Source of the DNA: Candidatus Omnitrophota bacterium
GTDB taxonomy: Bacteria > Omnitrophota > Gorgyraeia > 2-01-FULL-45-10
Length of the DNA: 6,171 bases
Reading direction: 5' to 3'
NCBI GenBank assembly: GCA_028716065.1
Contig: JAQUQN010000029.1
Location: 1 to 6,171, forward strand
Shown: piece by piece, positions 1 through 5,712 of the stretch
Position numbering within the stretch: position 1 is the first letter of the stretch
Layout: each line of letters begins with the position of its first letter
Position numbers and translations under genes: made by a program
Notes under the pieces: generated by a model
The model's database searches: none
What the model was told of the DNA's origin: nothing
The model's input: only the letters and a program-made list of their open reading frames with translations

Positions 1-1647
1 CGAAAGTTTTCCCAATATATCCATGTCGATCGGTTTCACGAAACGGGCATTGACCACGCACGCATCTACTCTTTTTTTGCTCAATAATTCTGCTGTCTCC
101 ATGGCTGTTTTACACATGTTGCCAAGAGCGATGATCGCCACGTCCTTGCCATCACGTAAAACCTGGGACTTGCCCAAGCGGATCGGCAGGTCCTTGGAGC
201 CAAAATTCGGCGATGAGCCCTTGGGATACCTTATCGCGACAGGCCCGTTCTGGCGAAGGGCAAATTCAAGCATGTATTTTAACTCATCTGGGTCTTTAGG
301 CGCCATCAGGACCAGGTTGGGTATGTGCCGCAGATATGCTATATCGAACACTCCGTGATGGGTCGCTCCGTCTTCTCCAACGAGCCCGGCCCTGTCAAGG
401 CAGAATACAACAGGCAGGTTCTGTAAACAGGCATCATGGATTATCTGGTCATATCCCCTCTGTAAAAAGGTTGAGTAGACGGCTATGACGGGCTTAAAAC
501 CTCCTCTGGCCAGGCCGGCGCTGAGGCCTACCGCATGCTCTTCGGAGATGCCGACATCAAAGAACCTTTCGGGAAATATCCTGGAAAATTCGTTCAGGCC
601 CGTTCCATCCATCATGGCGGCGGTTACTGCTACTATGCGCTGGTCTTTCAACGCCAAATCGACAATCTTTTCGCCGAAAGCCTCCGTGAAAGCCTTGAGA
701 TGTTCCTGGGATTTCGCCTTTTTTCCGGTAGAGATATCAAAGGGCCCGGTTCCGTGAAAATCGGCCGGGTTCTCCTCCGCGAATTTATATCCTTTTCCTT
801 TCTTAGTGACGACGTGTATCAATATGGGTTCTTCCAGGTTCATTGTATTACGCAATACGTTCACAAGATGAGCGATATTATGTCCGTCTATAGGACCGAA
901 GTACCTGAATCCCATCTCCTCGAACAACATGCCCGGCACCAGAAGATTCTTCAGGCCCTCCTCGAGCCTGCGGGCGGCGCGGTAGGCCCTGAATCCGAAC
1001 CTGGGTATCCTCTTCAAGACCTTCTCGACATCCTTCCTTATTTTATTATAAGAGGGAGCCGTGATTATCCTGTTCAGATAACGGCTCAAGGCGCCCACGC
1101 TGTGGGATATAGAGAGTTCATTGTCATTAAGGATTATTATGATATCTTTCTTCATGTGGCCGGCGTTGTTCAGTGCTTCGAAGGCCATGCCGCCGGCGAG
1201 CGAAGCGTCGCCTATAGCCACCACGATCTTATGTCTCTCTTTCTTCAGGTCTCGTGCCAGGACCAGTCCTAAGGCCGTCGATATGGATGTGGAGCTGTGG
1301 CCGCAAGTGAACATGTCATATCGAGGGCTTTCGTCTTTATTGGGAAAACCGCTCAAGCCTCCCAGCTGCCTCAGGGTAGGAAAAGATCTTAATCTTCCTG
1401 TAAGTATCTTGTGGGCATATGACTGATGGCCGACGTCCCATAATATTATGTCCTTTGGCGTATTGAAAACGTAATGTATCGCTATCGCGAGTTCGACAGC
1501 GCCGAGGCTCGATGCCAGATGGCCGCCGGTTTGCGAAACGACATTTATTATCTCTTCTCTTATTTCGGAGGCGAGCTTAGACAGCTCAATGATGCTTAGC
1601 TTGCGCAGATCCGCCGGTTCGTTTATATGGGTCAACAGTCTTTCCAT
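1..1647 (-). CDS. dxs: 1-deoxy-D-xylulose-5-phosphate synthase, C-terminus cut by the window edge
   Basis: DXS condenses pyruvate with glyceraldehyde 3-phosphate, using thiamine diphosphate (TPP) and Mg2+, to give DXP. This is the first step of the MEP isoprenoid pathway and also feeds thiamine and pyridoxal synthesis; the enzyme is cytosolic. The visible 549 codons stay open to the left edge, and the family usually has about 620 to 640 residues, so roughly the last 75 to 85 are missing. Visible motifs are TGGHL (40-44), DVGHQ.YAHK.LTGR (71-85), the TPP/Mg2+ motif GDA...N.N (146-176), the catalytic glutamate in GISEEHA (E369), YSTFLQR (391-397), DRAGLVGEDGATHHG (418-432) and RYPKGS (473-478). 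The first motif residue run is GDA where most homologues have GDG. The start MERLLTHINEPADLRKLS fits the family N-terminus, and no ATG, GTG or TTG lies in frame in the short gap after xseB. No clear Shine-Dalgarno sequence precedes it, so translation may be coupled to xseB, 20 bases upstream. Identification is very secure. Confidence 0.98.
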   Translation of the reverse strand, partial: MERLLTHINEPADLRKLSIIELSKLASEIREEIINVVSQTGGHLASSLGAVELAIAIHYVFNTPKDIILWDVGHQSYAHKILTGRLRSFPTLRQLGGLSGFPNKDESPRYDMFTCGHSSTSISTALGLVLARDLKKERHKIVVAIGDASLAGGMAFEALNNAGHMKKDIIIILNDNELSISHSVGALSRYLNRIITAPSYNKIRKDVEKVLKRIPRFGFRAYRAARRLEEGLKNLLVPGMLFEEMGFRYFGPIDGHNIAHLVNVLRNTMNLEEPILIHVVTKKGKGYKFAEENPADFHGTGPFDISTGKKAKSQEHLKAFTEAFGEKIVDLALKDQRIVAVTAAMMDGTGLNEFSRIFPERFFDVGISEEHAVGLSAGLARGGFKPVIAVYSTFLQRGYDQIIHDACLQNLPVVFCLDRAGLVGEDGATHHGVFDIAYLRHIPNLVLMAPKDPDELKYMLEFALRQNGPVAIRYPKGSSPNFGSKDLPIRLGKSQVLRDGKDVAIIALGNMCKTAMETAELLSKKRVDACVVNARFVKPIDMDILGKLS

Positions 1648-1667
1648 CTTGCTTATATAATGGGGTT

Positions 1668-1958
1668 TTATAAAAGTTCCTGTTCCTTGCCTTTTTTCTT
1701 TTTTGTATCCTGCGGCCTCTCGGGTTCTTCGGCCGCCTTCTCGTCGAAAGGCTTCAGCTCTACCGAGCCGTCTTCCGACTTCAGCAGTATCTCCACTTTC
1801 TTCTTGGCGAGCTCGAGCCTCTTGGCACATAGCTTCGAAAGCTTGATACCCTCTTCATATTTCTCGAGCGCTTCATCAAGAGAAAGGCCTCCGCCTTCCA
1901 GGTCATCGACTATTCTTTCCAGTTTCTTCAACGCATCTTCAAATTTGATCTCAGCCAT
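1668..1958 (-). CDS. xseB: Exodeoxyribonuclease VII small subunit
   Basis: XseB is the small subunit of exonuclease VII, a cytosolic enzyme that degrades single-stranded DNA from both ends into oligonucleotides without needing a divalent metal. Several XseB copies bind each XseA subunit. The 96-residue product begins MAEIKFEDALKKLERIVDDLE and contains the family signature GG.LSLDEALEKYEEGIKL (22-40) followed by a lysine-rich helix to about residue 60. This is the two-helix hairpin typical of the family. Homologues are usually 60 to 85 residues long; the extra length here is a charged C-terminal tail (61-96) rich in E, K, D and P with a KKKKGK run, probably disordered. The start has a strong GGAGG 5 bases upstream. 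It lies 26 bases after xseA, as expected for stoichiometric expression, and 20 bases before dxs. Confidence 0.97.
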   Translation of the reverse strand: MAEIKFEDALKKLERIVDDLEGGGLSLDEALEKYEEGIKLSKLCAKRLELAKKKVEILLKSEDGSVELKPFDEKAAEEPERPQDTKKKKGKEQELL

Positions 1959-1961
1959 ATC

Positions 1962-1968
1962 TTCCTCC
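1962..1968 (-). promoter_or_regulatory. Ribosome binding site of xseB
   Basis: On the minus strand this reads GGAGGAA, with its GGAGG core 5 bases before the ATG at 1958. It supports the chosen xseB start. It is stronger than anything seen before xseA or dxs, so the small subunit may be translated more often than the large one, as XseB excess in the complex would require. That last point is inference. Confidence 0.85.
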
Positions 1969-1984
1969 GCTAAACAATTTATTT

Positions 1985-3199
1985 CTATTCAACAATCTCC
2001 TCAACCTTGCTCCTGAACCTGCCTTTCCCCAGTTTCGTCACTACCTCATCTCCTTTTTTCAGCGATTTAGAATCCTTGATTATAATATCTTCTGGAAGTT
2101 TCGCAGTGATGCTGTAGCCTCTATTCAGTATCGCCAGGGGGCTTAAGGTTTCCAATTTTCCAGCGATCAAATTGAAATTTTCTCTTCGCATCTTGACGAG
2201 GTGGTCTATCCGTATCGCCATGTCCTTTCGCAGGTCATCTATTAACTGCTCATACTGTATTATCACGTTCAGGGGCTGGCGCATCACATAGCTGTCTTTC
2301 AGCGTAGCCAGCCGTTCCGTGAGAACGCCTATCTTCGAACTCAGCGCGTTCTTCAGCCTCGTCGTGGATGTATTTATAAGATTGGTGAGGTCCTCTTTTC
2401 TCGGTATGACGAGCTCAGCCGCCGCCGACGGGGTCGGGGCCCTGAAATCAGATACGAAATCGGATATGGTATAATCTATCTCATGCCCAACGGCGCTTAT
2501 AACAGGAATCTCCGAATCGAAGATGGCCCTTGCCACCATCTCTTCGTTGAACGACCAGAGGTCCTCGAGGCTTCCTCCACCGCGCGTCACTATCATGACG
2601 TCTATGTTCTTCAATTTATTGAATTGTCTTATGGCAGCCGATATCTCTTCTTTGGCGCCTGTGCCCTGGACCTTTACCGGATTTATTATTATTTCTACAT
2701 TCGAGAATCTTCTCCTAGCGATGTTCAGTATATCCCTTATCGCGGCGCCGGTGGGACTGGTGACGACACCGATCCTCGTGGGAAGGAAGGGTATCCGGAC
2801 TTTATGTTTCTCGTCAAAGAGCCCTTCTTTCAGTAGTTTCTCTTTCAGTTGCTGGAACTGAAGCTGCAGGGCCCCTATGCCTTTGGGCTCGATCTCTTCG
2901 ATTATCAGCTGGTAATCCCCGCGCGCCTCGTAAACGCTCACCGAACCGAAACATATGACCTTCATGCCGTCTTTGGGCTTGAACTTCAGCTTTTCATTTG
3001 CGCGACGAAACATGGCGCATTTCAATACGGCGTTCGCGTCGCGGAGGCTAAAGTACATGTGGCCTGATGAATGCAGGACAAAATTCGATATTTCGCCTTC
3101 GATCCAGACGGACGGAAAGGAGTCTTCGAGTATCACGCGGATATATTTCGTCAGTTCCGCGACCGTATATATGTGCTTCTCTTTCTCGCCGTTCTTCAT
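1985..3199 (-). CDS. xseA: Exodeoxyribonuclease VII large (catalytic) subunit
   Basis: XseA is the catalytic subunit of exonuclease VII, which digests single-stranded DNA and takes part in mismatch repair and in clearing toxic ssDNA. The 404-residue product has the N-terminal OB-fold domain (about 9-105, with YTVAELTKYIR and VWIEGEISNF), then the catalytic domain with SPTGAAIRDI (148-157), TRGGGSLEDLW.FNEE (205-220) and GHEIDYTISDFVSDFRAPTPSAAAE (238-262). A long, helical, coiled-coil-like segment follows (about 265-350), and a C-terminal segment with LNRGYSI (358-364). D156, R206, H239 and D242 align with residues that, as I recall, mutagenesis of the E. coli enzyme found essential. Its length is somewhat shorter than the E. 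coli protein. The ATG at 3199 is the only usable start, because an in-frame TGA lies at 3224-3226 and no ATG, GTG or TTG is between. There is no Shine-Dalgarno sequence; the space is taken by a heptamer repeat. ymdB ends 17 bases upstream. Confidence 0.98.
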   Translation of the reverse strand: MKNGEKEKHIYTVAELTKYIRVILEDSFPSVWIEGEISNFVLHSSGHMYFSLRDANAVLKCAMFRRANEKLKFKPKDGMKVICFGSVSVYEARGDYQLIIEEIEPKGIGALQLQFQQLKEKLLKEGLFDEKHKVRIPFLPTRIGVVTSPTGAAIRDILNIARRRFSNVEIIINPVKVQGTGAKEEISAAIRQFNKLKNIDVMIVTRGGGSLEDLWSFNEEMVARAIFDSEIPVISAVGHEIDYTISDFVSDFRAPTPSAAAELVIPRKEDLTNLINTSTTRLKNALSSKIGVLTERLATLKDSYVMRQPLNVIIQYEQLIDDLRKDMAIRIDHLVKMRRENFNLIAGKLETLSPLAILNRGYSITAKLPEDIIIKDSKSLKKGDEVVTKLGKGRFRSKVEEIVE

Positions 3200-3207
3200 T
3201 TTTGGGT

Positions 3208-3235
3208 TTTCAGCTTTCAGCCGTCAGCTTTCAGT
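3208..3235. repeat. Heptanucleotide repeat, four units, across the ymdB-xseA junction
   Basis: On the plus strand four consecutive 7-base units read TTTCAGC, TTTCAGC, CGTCAGC and TTTCAGT. The stretch 3208-3234 matches the reverse complement of 5659-5685, in the rny leader repeat, at 26 of 27 positions, so the two belong to one dispersed family. The repeat runs into the coding end of ymdB: on the minus strand it encodes the last few residues (about LKADG) and supplies the TGA stop. It then extends into the gap where an xseA ribosome binding site should be. Only one arm is present; the opposed second arm of the 5.6-kb copy is absent. It resembles short tandemly repeated heptamers known from other bacteria, but I cannot assign it to a named family. 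Confidence 0.85.
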
Positions 3236-4008
3236 TTTTCCTGAACTCGCTTGATCGAATTGGCCCTGCCTGTCTTCTCGTCGACATCTATGATGACTCC
3301 GTGGAGTTGTATGTCGTCCTCGGCGACCTCGAACCTCGCGGGCATCTGAGTAATGAATCTGGTAAGGATCTCTTCTTTTCTCCTGCCTATCACCGAATCG
3401 AACGGCCCGGTCATCCCGGCATCCGCTATGAAGGCCGTCCCTTTCGGGAGTATCTTCTCATCCGCGGTCTGAACGTGCGTGTGAGTGCCTATGAGGGCGC
3501 TCACTATTCCGTCTAGATACCAGCCTAAAGCGATCTTTTCGCTGGTCGCCTCGGCGTGGATATCCACCACTATGATCCTTGTCTTCTTCTTGATCTTGTC
3601 TATCTCTTCGGTGACCACCCTGAAAGGGCACTCTACCGGCTGCATGAAGACCCTGCCGAGAATATTGATAATGCCGACTTCCACGCCGCTTTTAGACTTT
3701 ATGACAGCCGAACCCGACCCCGGCACATTAGCCGGATAATTGGCGGGTCTCAATATCCTGTTATCGGACCTCAGTTTATCTACTATCTCTCTTCTCTTCC
3801 ATACATGGTCGCCTGTAGTCAAGGCATCGACACCCATGTCGAAGATCTCTTCCGCCAGTTGAGGCGTAACACCGCTGCCGCCGGCCACATTTTCCGCGTT
3901 GGCTATCGTAAAATCGATCCCTTCTCTCTTCTTTATCTTCGGAAGCAGTTCGCCTATCGCATGCCTCCCCGGCTCTCCGACGATATCACCTATAAATAAC
4001 ACTCTCAT
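3217..4008 (-). CDS. ymdB: YmdB-like metallophosphoesterase (TIGR00282 family)
   Basis: This is a calcineurin-like phosphoesterase of the TIGR00282/YmdB family. Bacillus subtilis YmdB hydrolyses 2',3'-cyclic nucleotides and affects biofilm and nanotube phenotypes; the role in this organism is unknown. The product has 263 residues, the normal family length. Metal-site motifs in order are GDIVG (7-11, D8), NAEN (37-40, E39 and N40), GDHVW (66-70), D.HAEATSEK (149-158, H151) and GTHTHVQTAD (174-183, H176 and H178), followed by GMTGP.DSVIG (198-208). At position 67 it has Asp where the family and the superfamily GNH motif normally have Asn. The start has AGGAG 5 bases upstream and the MRVLFIGDIVG N-terminus is typical. 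It lies 19 bases after rny, a pairing also seen in Bacillus (ymdA-ymdB). The last residues and stop codon come from a heptamer repeat, so the extreme C-terminus is probably not ancestral. Confidence 0.95.
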   Translation of the reverse strand: MRVLFIGDIVGEPGRHAIGELLPKIKKREGIDFTIANAENVAGGSGVTPQLAEEIFDMGVDALTTGDHVWKRREIVDKLRSDNRILRPANYPANVPGSGSAVIKSKSGVEVGIINILGRVFMQPVECPFRVVTEEIDKIKKKTRIIVVDIHAEATSEKIALGWYLDGIVSALIGTHTHVQTADEKILPKGTAFIADAGMTGPFDSVIGRRKEEILTRFITQMPARFEVAEDDIQLHGVIIDVDEKTGRANSIKRVQEKLKADG

Positions 4009-4013
4009 AAAGG

Positions 4014-4018
4014 CTCCT
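4014..4018 (-). promoter_or_regulatory. Ribosome binding site of ymdB
   Basis: On the minus strand this reads AGGAG, 5 bases before the ATG at 4008 and within the 19-base rny-ymdB gap. It fixes the ymdB start. Confidence 0.8.
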
Positions 4019-4027
4019 ATCGAAATC

Positions 4028-5599
4028 CTACTTCGCGTACTCTATCGCTCTCGTCTCCCGTATGACCGTAACCTTTATCTGGCCCGGATACTCGAGACCC
4101 TCCTCGATCTTCTTCGTGATATCACGTGCCAATACCGCGGCCTGGGCATCCGTTATCTTGTCAGGCTGGACCATGACACGGATCTCCCTGCCGGCCTGGA
4201 TGGCGTATGCCTTTTCGACGCCCTTGAAGGAATCGGCTATCGACTCCAGCTTCTCCAGGCGCTTCACGTACGTCTCTAAAGTCTCCCTGCGCGCGCCGGG
4301 CCTCGCCGCGCTGATAGCGTCGGCTGCCTGCGCGAGGACCGCAAGAAGCGTTCTGGGCTCTATATCCTGGTGATGCGCCTCGATGGCGTGGCATATATTT
4401 TCGGATTCGCCGAATTTCCTGGCAAGGTCGGAACCGAGTTTCGCGTGGGTCCCTTCGACCTCATGGCTCACCGCCTTACCTATGTCATGAAGCAGGCCTA
4501 TTCTTTTCGCGAGGTTAAAATCCAGCTTCAGTTCACTCGCCATGACACCCATGAGATGCGCAACCTCCTTGGAGTGCTGAAGGACGTTCTGGCCGTAGCT
4601 TGTCCTGTACCTGAGCCTTCCCAGAAGCTTGACGATCTCCGGATGGATCCCGTGTAGCCCCACGTCGAAAAGCGCCTTCTCTCCCTCTTCGCGCATGGTA
4701 TTCTCCATCTCCTTCTTTGCCTTCTCGACGACCTCCTCGATACGTCCCGGATGGATCCTTCCGTCTTCGATAAGGCGCTCCAGGGCCATCTTGGCGATCT
4801 CTCTTTTCACTGGATCGAAGCCTGACAGTATCACCGCCTCTGGGGTATCGTCTATTATGACGTCTATGCCGGTCGCTATTTCCAGCGCCCGTATATTTCT
4901 GCCCTCGCGGCCTATTATCCTGCCCTTCATCTCGTCGCTCGGCAGGTTGACGACGCTGACGGTAGTCTCCACCGTATGTTCGGCGGCGCATCTCTGTATC
5001 GCAAGGCCTATTATCTTGCGCGCCTCCTTGTCGGCCTTTTCCCGCGCCTCGTCTTCGGACTTCTTTACCATGATGGCCGCTTCCTGCTTGACTTCATCCT
5101 CAAGCCTGCGCAAAAGAATATGTTTTGCCTCATCTCTCGTGATGCCGGATACCTTCTGCAGCTTCTCTTTTTCTTCCTGAATGAGGGTCGCCAGCTCCCT
5201 CTCCTTAGAATGCATCGTCTTCTCTTTCTCTACAAGCGAATGCTCTCTTCTTTCGATATCCTTGTCTTTTCTGTCGATGATATCGACTTTCCTATCTATG
5301 TTCTCCTCTTTCTGCATCAGCCTCTTCTCGAGCGTTGTCAGCTCCTGGCGCCTGGCCTTCGACTCGTTCTCAAACTCCGTCCTCATCTTCAGGAGGAGAT
5401 CCTTCGCCTGCAATTCAGCCGCGTGGCGGATCTTCTCCGCCTCGCTGGCGGCGGTCTCGAGAGTCTTCCTCGCATTCTCTTCCGCGTTCTTGACTTTTCT
5501 TTTCGCCTGGTATTTCCTTATCAGATAACCCAGCACAAAAAATGCGGCCGCGCCGAGCGCCGCAAGCCCTATGTAGATGATCAGATTATCGCTACGCAT
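4028..5599 (-). CDS. rny: Ribonuclease Y, membrane-anchored endoribonuclease
   Basis: RNase Y cleaves single-stranded, AU-rich RNA and starts bulk mRNA turnover in bacteria that use it in place of or beside RNase E. The 523-residue product is of standard length and complete. It has one N-terminal membrane segment (about 6-27, IYIGLAALGAAAFFVLGYLI) followed by a basic RKYQAKRK stretch. Next comes a long charged coiled coil (about 33-205), and then a KH RNA-binding domain (about 212-275) with GRIIGREGRNIRALE at 226-240. The HD hydrolase domain (about 335-430) has H342, the HD pair H371-D372 in LLHDIGKA, H409-H410 in EAHH and D427 in AADAISAARPGARRE. The C-terminal region (about 435-523) ends with VTVIRETRAIEYAK, as is typical. 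The start has AGGAGGG 7 bases upstream. It begins a tightly spaced run of genes, and its leader holds a long heptamer inverted repeat that could affect its own mRNA. Identification is very secure. Confidence 0.98.
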   Translation of the reverse strand: MRSDNLIIYIGLAALGAAAFFVLGYLIRKYQAKRKVKNAEENARKTLETAASEAEKIRHAAELQAKDLLLKMRTEFENESKARRQELTTLEKRLMQKEENIDRKVDIIDRKDKDIERREHSLVEKEKTMHSKERELATLIQEEKEKLQKVSGITRDEAKHILLRRLEDEVKQEAAIMVKKSEDEAREKADKEARKIIGLAIQRCAAEHTVETTVSVVNLPSDEMKGRIIGREGRNIRALEIATGIDVIIDDTPEAVILSGFDPVKREIAKMALERLIEDGRIHPGRIEEVVEKAKKEMENTMREEGEKALFDVGLHGIHPEIVKLLGRLRYRTSYGQNVLQHSKEVAHLMGVMASELKLDFNLAKRIGLLHDIGKAVSHEVEGTHAKLGSDLARKFGESENICHAIEAHHQDIEPRTLLAVLAQAADAISAARPGARRETLETYVKRLEKLESIADSFKGVEKAYAIQAGREIRVMVQPDKITDAQAAVLARDITKKIEEGLEYPGQIKVTVIRETRAIEYAK

Positions 5600-5606
5600 G
5601 CTGTTT

Positions 5607-5613
5607 CCCTCCT
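5607..5613 (-). promoter_or_regulatory. Strong ribosome binding site of rny
   Basis: On the minus strand this reads AGGAGGG, 7 bases before the ATG at 5599. It is the best Shine-Dalgarno match in the window and confirms the start just before the membrane segment. The foot of the large hairpin ends only one base upstream of it, so folding of the leader could affect ribosome access. Confidence 0.9.
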
Positions 5614-5614
5614 A

Positions 5615-5696
5615 GAATAGCCTTCAGTCTTCAGCTATCAGCTGTCAGCTGTCAGCTGCTGAAAGCTGACGACTGAAAGCTGAAAGCCGACTATTC
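5615..5696. repeat. Long inverted repeat built of ten heptamers, fau-rny gap
   Basis: From 5623 to 5692 the sequence falls into ten 7-base units in register. On the plus strand five are of the form NTCAGNN (TTCAGTC, TTCAGCT, ATCAGCT, GTCAGCT, GTCAGCT), then five of the opposed form NCNGANN (GCTGAAA, GCTGACG, ACTGAAA, GCTGAAA, GCCGACT). The two halves pair: 5623-5649 against 5658-5684 gives 21 Watson-Crick pairs of 27, with an 8-base loop containing CAGCT. The outer 6 bases, GAATAG at 5615-5620 and CTATTC at 5691-5696, extend the stem after an uneven internal loop. It fills most of the 113-base gap. It is not a classical terminator, as no T-run follows on either strand. A 27-base piece recurs at 3208-3234. 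Possible roles are a processing or stability hairpin for rny mRNA, or a miniature repeat element; neither is shown. Confidence 0.85.
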
Positions 5697-5712
5697 GTTT
5701 TTATGTTCTAAC

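Noticed and set aside
535..1272. A 245-codon open frame on the plus strand opposite dxs
   Set aside because: It is antisense to a clearly conserved dxs reading frame, has no family-like sequence and no ribosome binding site of note. It is a by-product of codon use on the other strand.
4533..4991. A 152-codon open frame on the minus strand in a second frame of rny
   Set aside because: It overlaps the RNase Y KH and HD regions in another frame, and its R/G/D-rich content is typical of a frame-shifted shadow.
4976..5620. A 214-codon open frame on the plus strand opposite rny
   Set aside because: It lies over the conserved RNase Y coiled coil. The apparent protein is a leucine- and phenylalanine-rich mirror of Glu/Lys codons, not a real membrane protein.
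5615..5696. The fau-rny hairpin as a Rho-independent terminator of fau
   Set aside because: No run of T follows the stem in the direction of transcription; the next bases are the rny ribosome binding site. The stem is also interrupted and of mixed composition.
5615..5696. The heptamer array as a CRISPR
   Set aside because: Units are 7 bases with no spacers, and the two halves are in opposite orientation.
5697..5712. A promoter for rny between the repeat and the fau stop
   Set aside because: The short AT-rich stretch has no convincing -35/-10 pair at proper spacing, so I could not support it.
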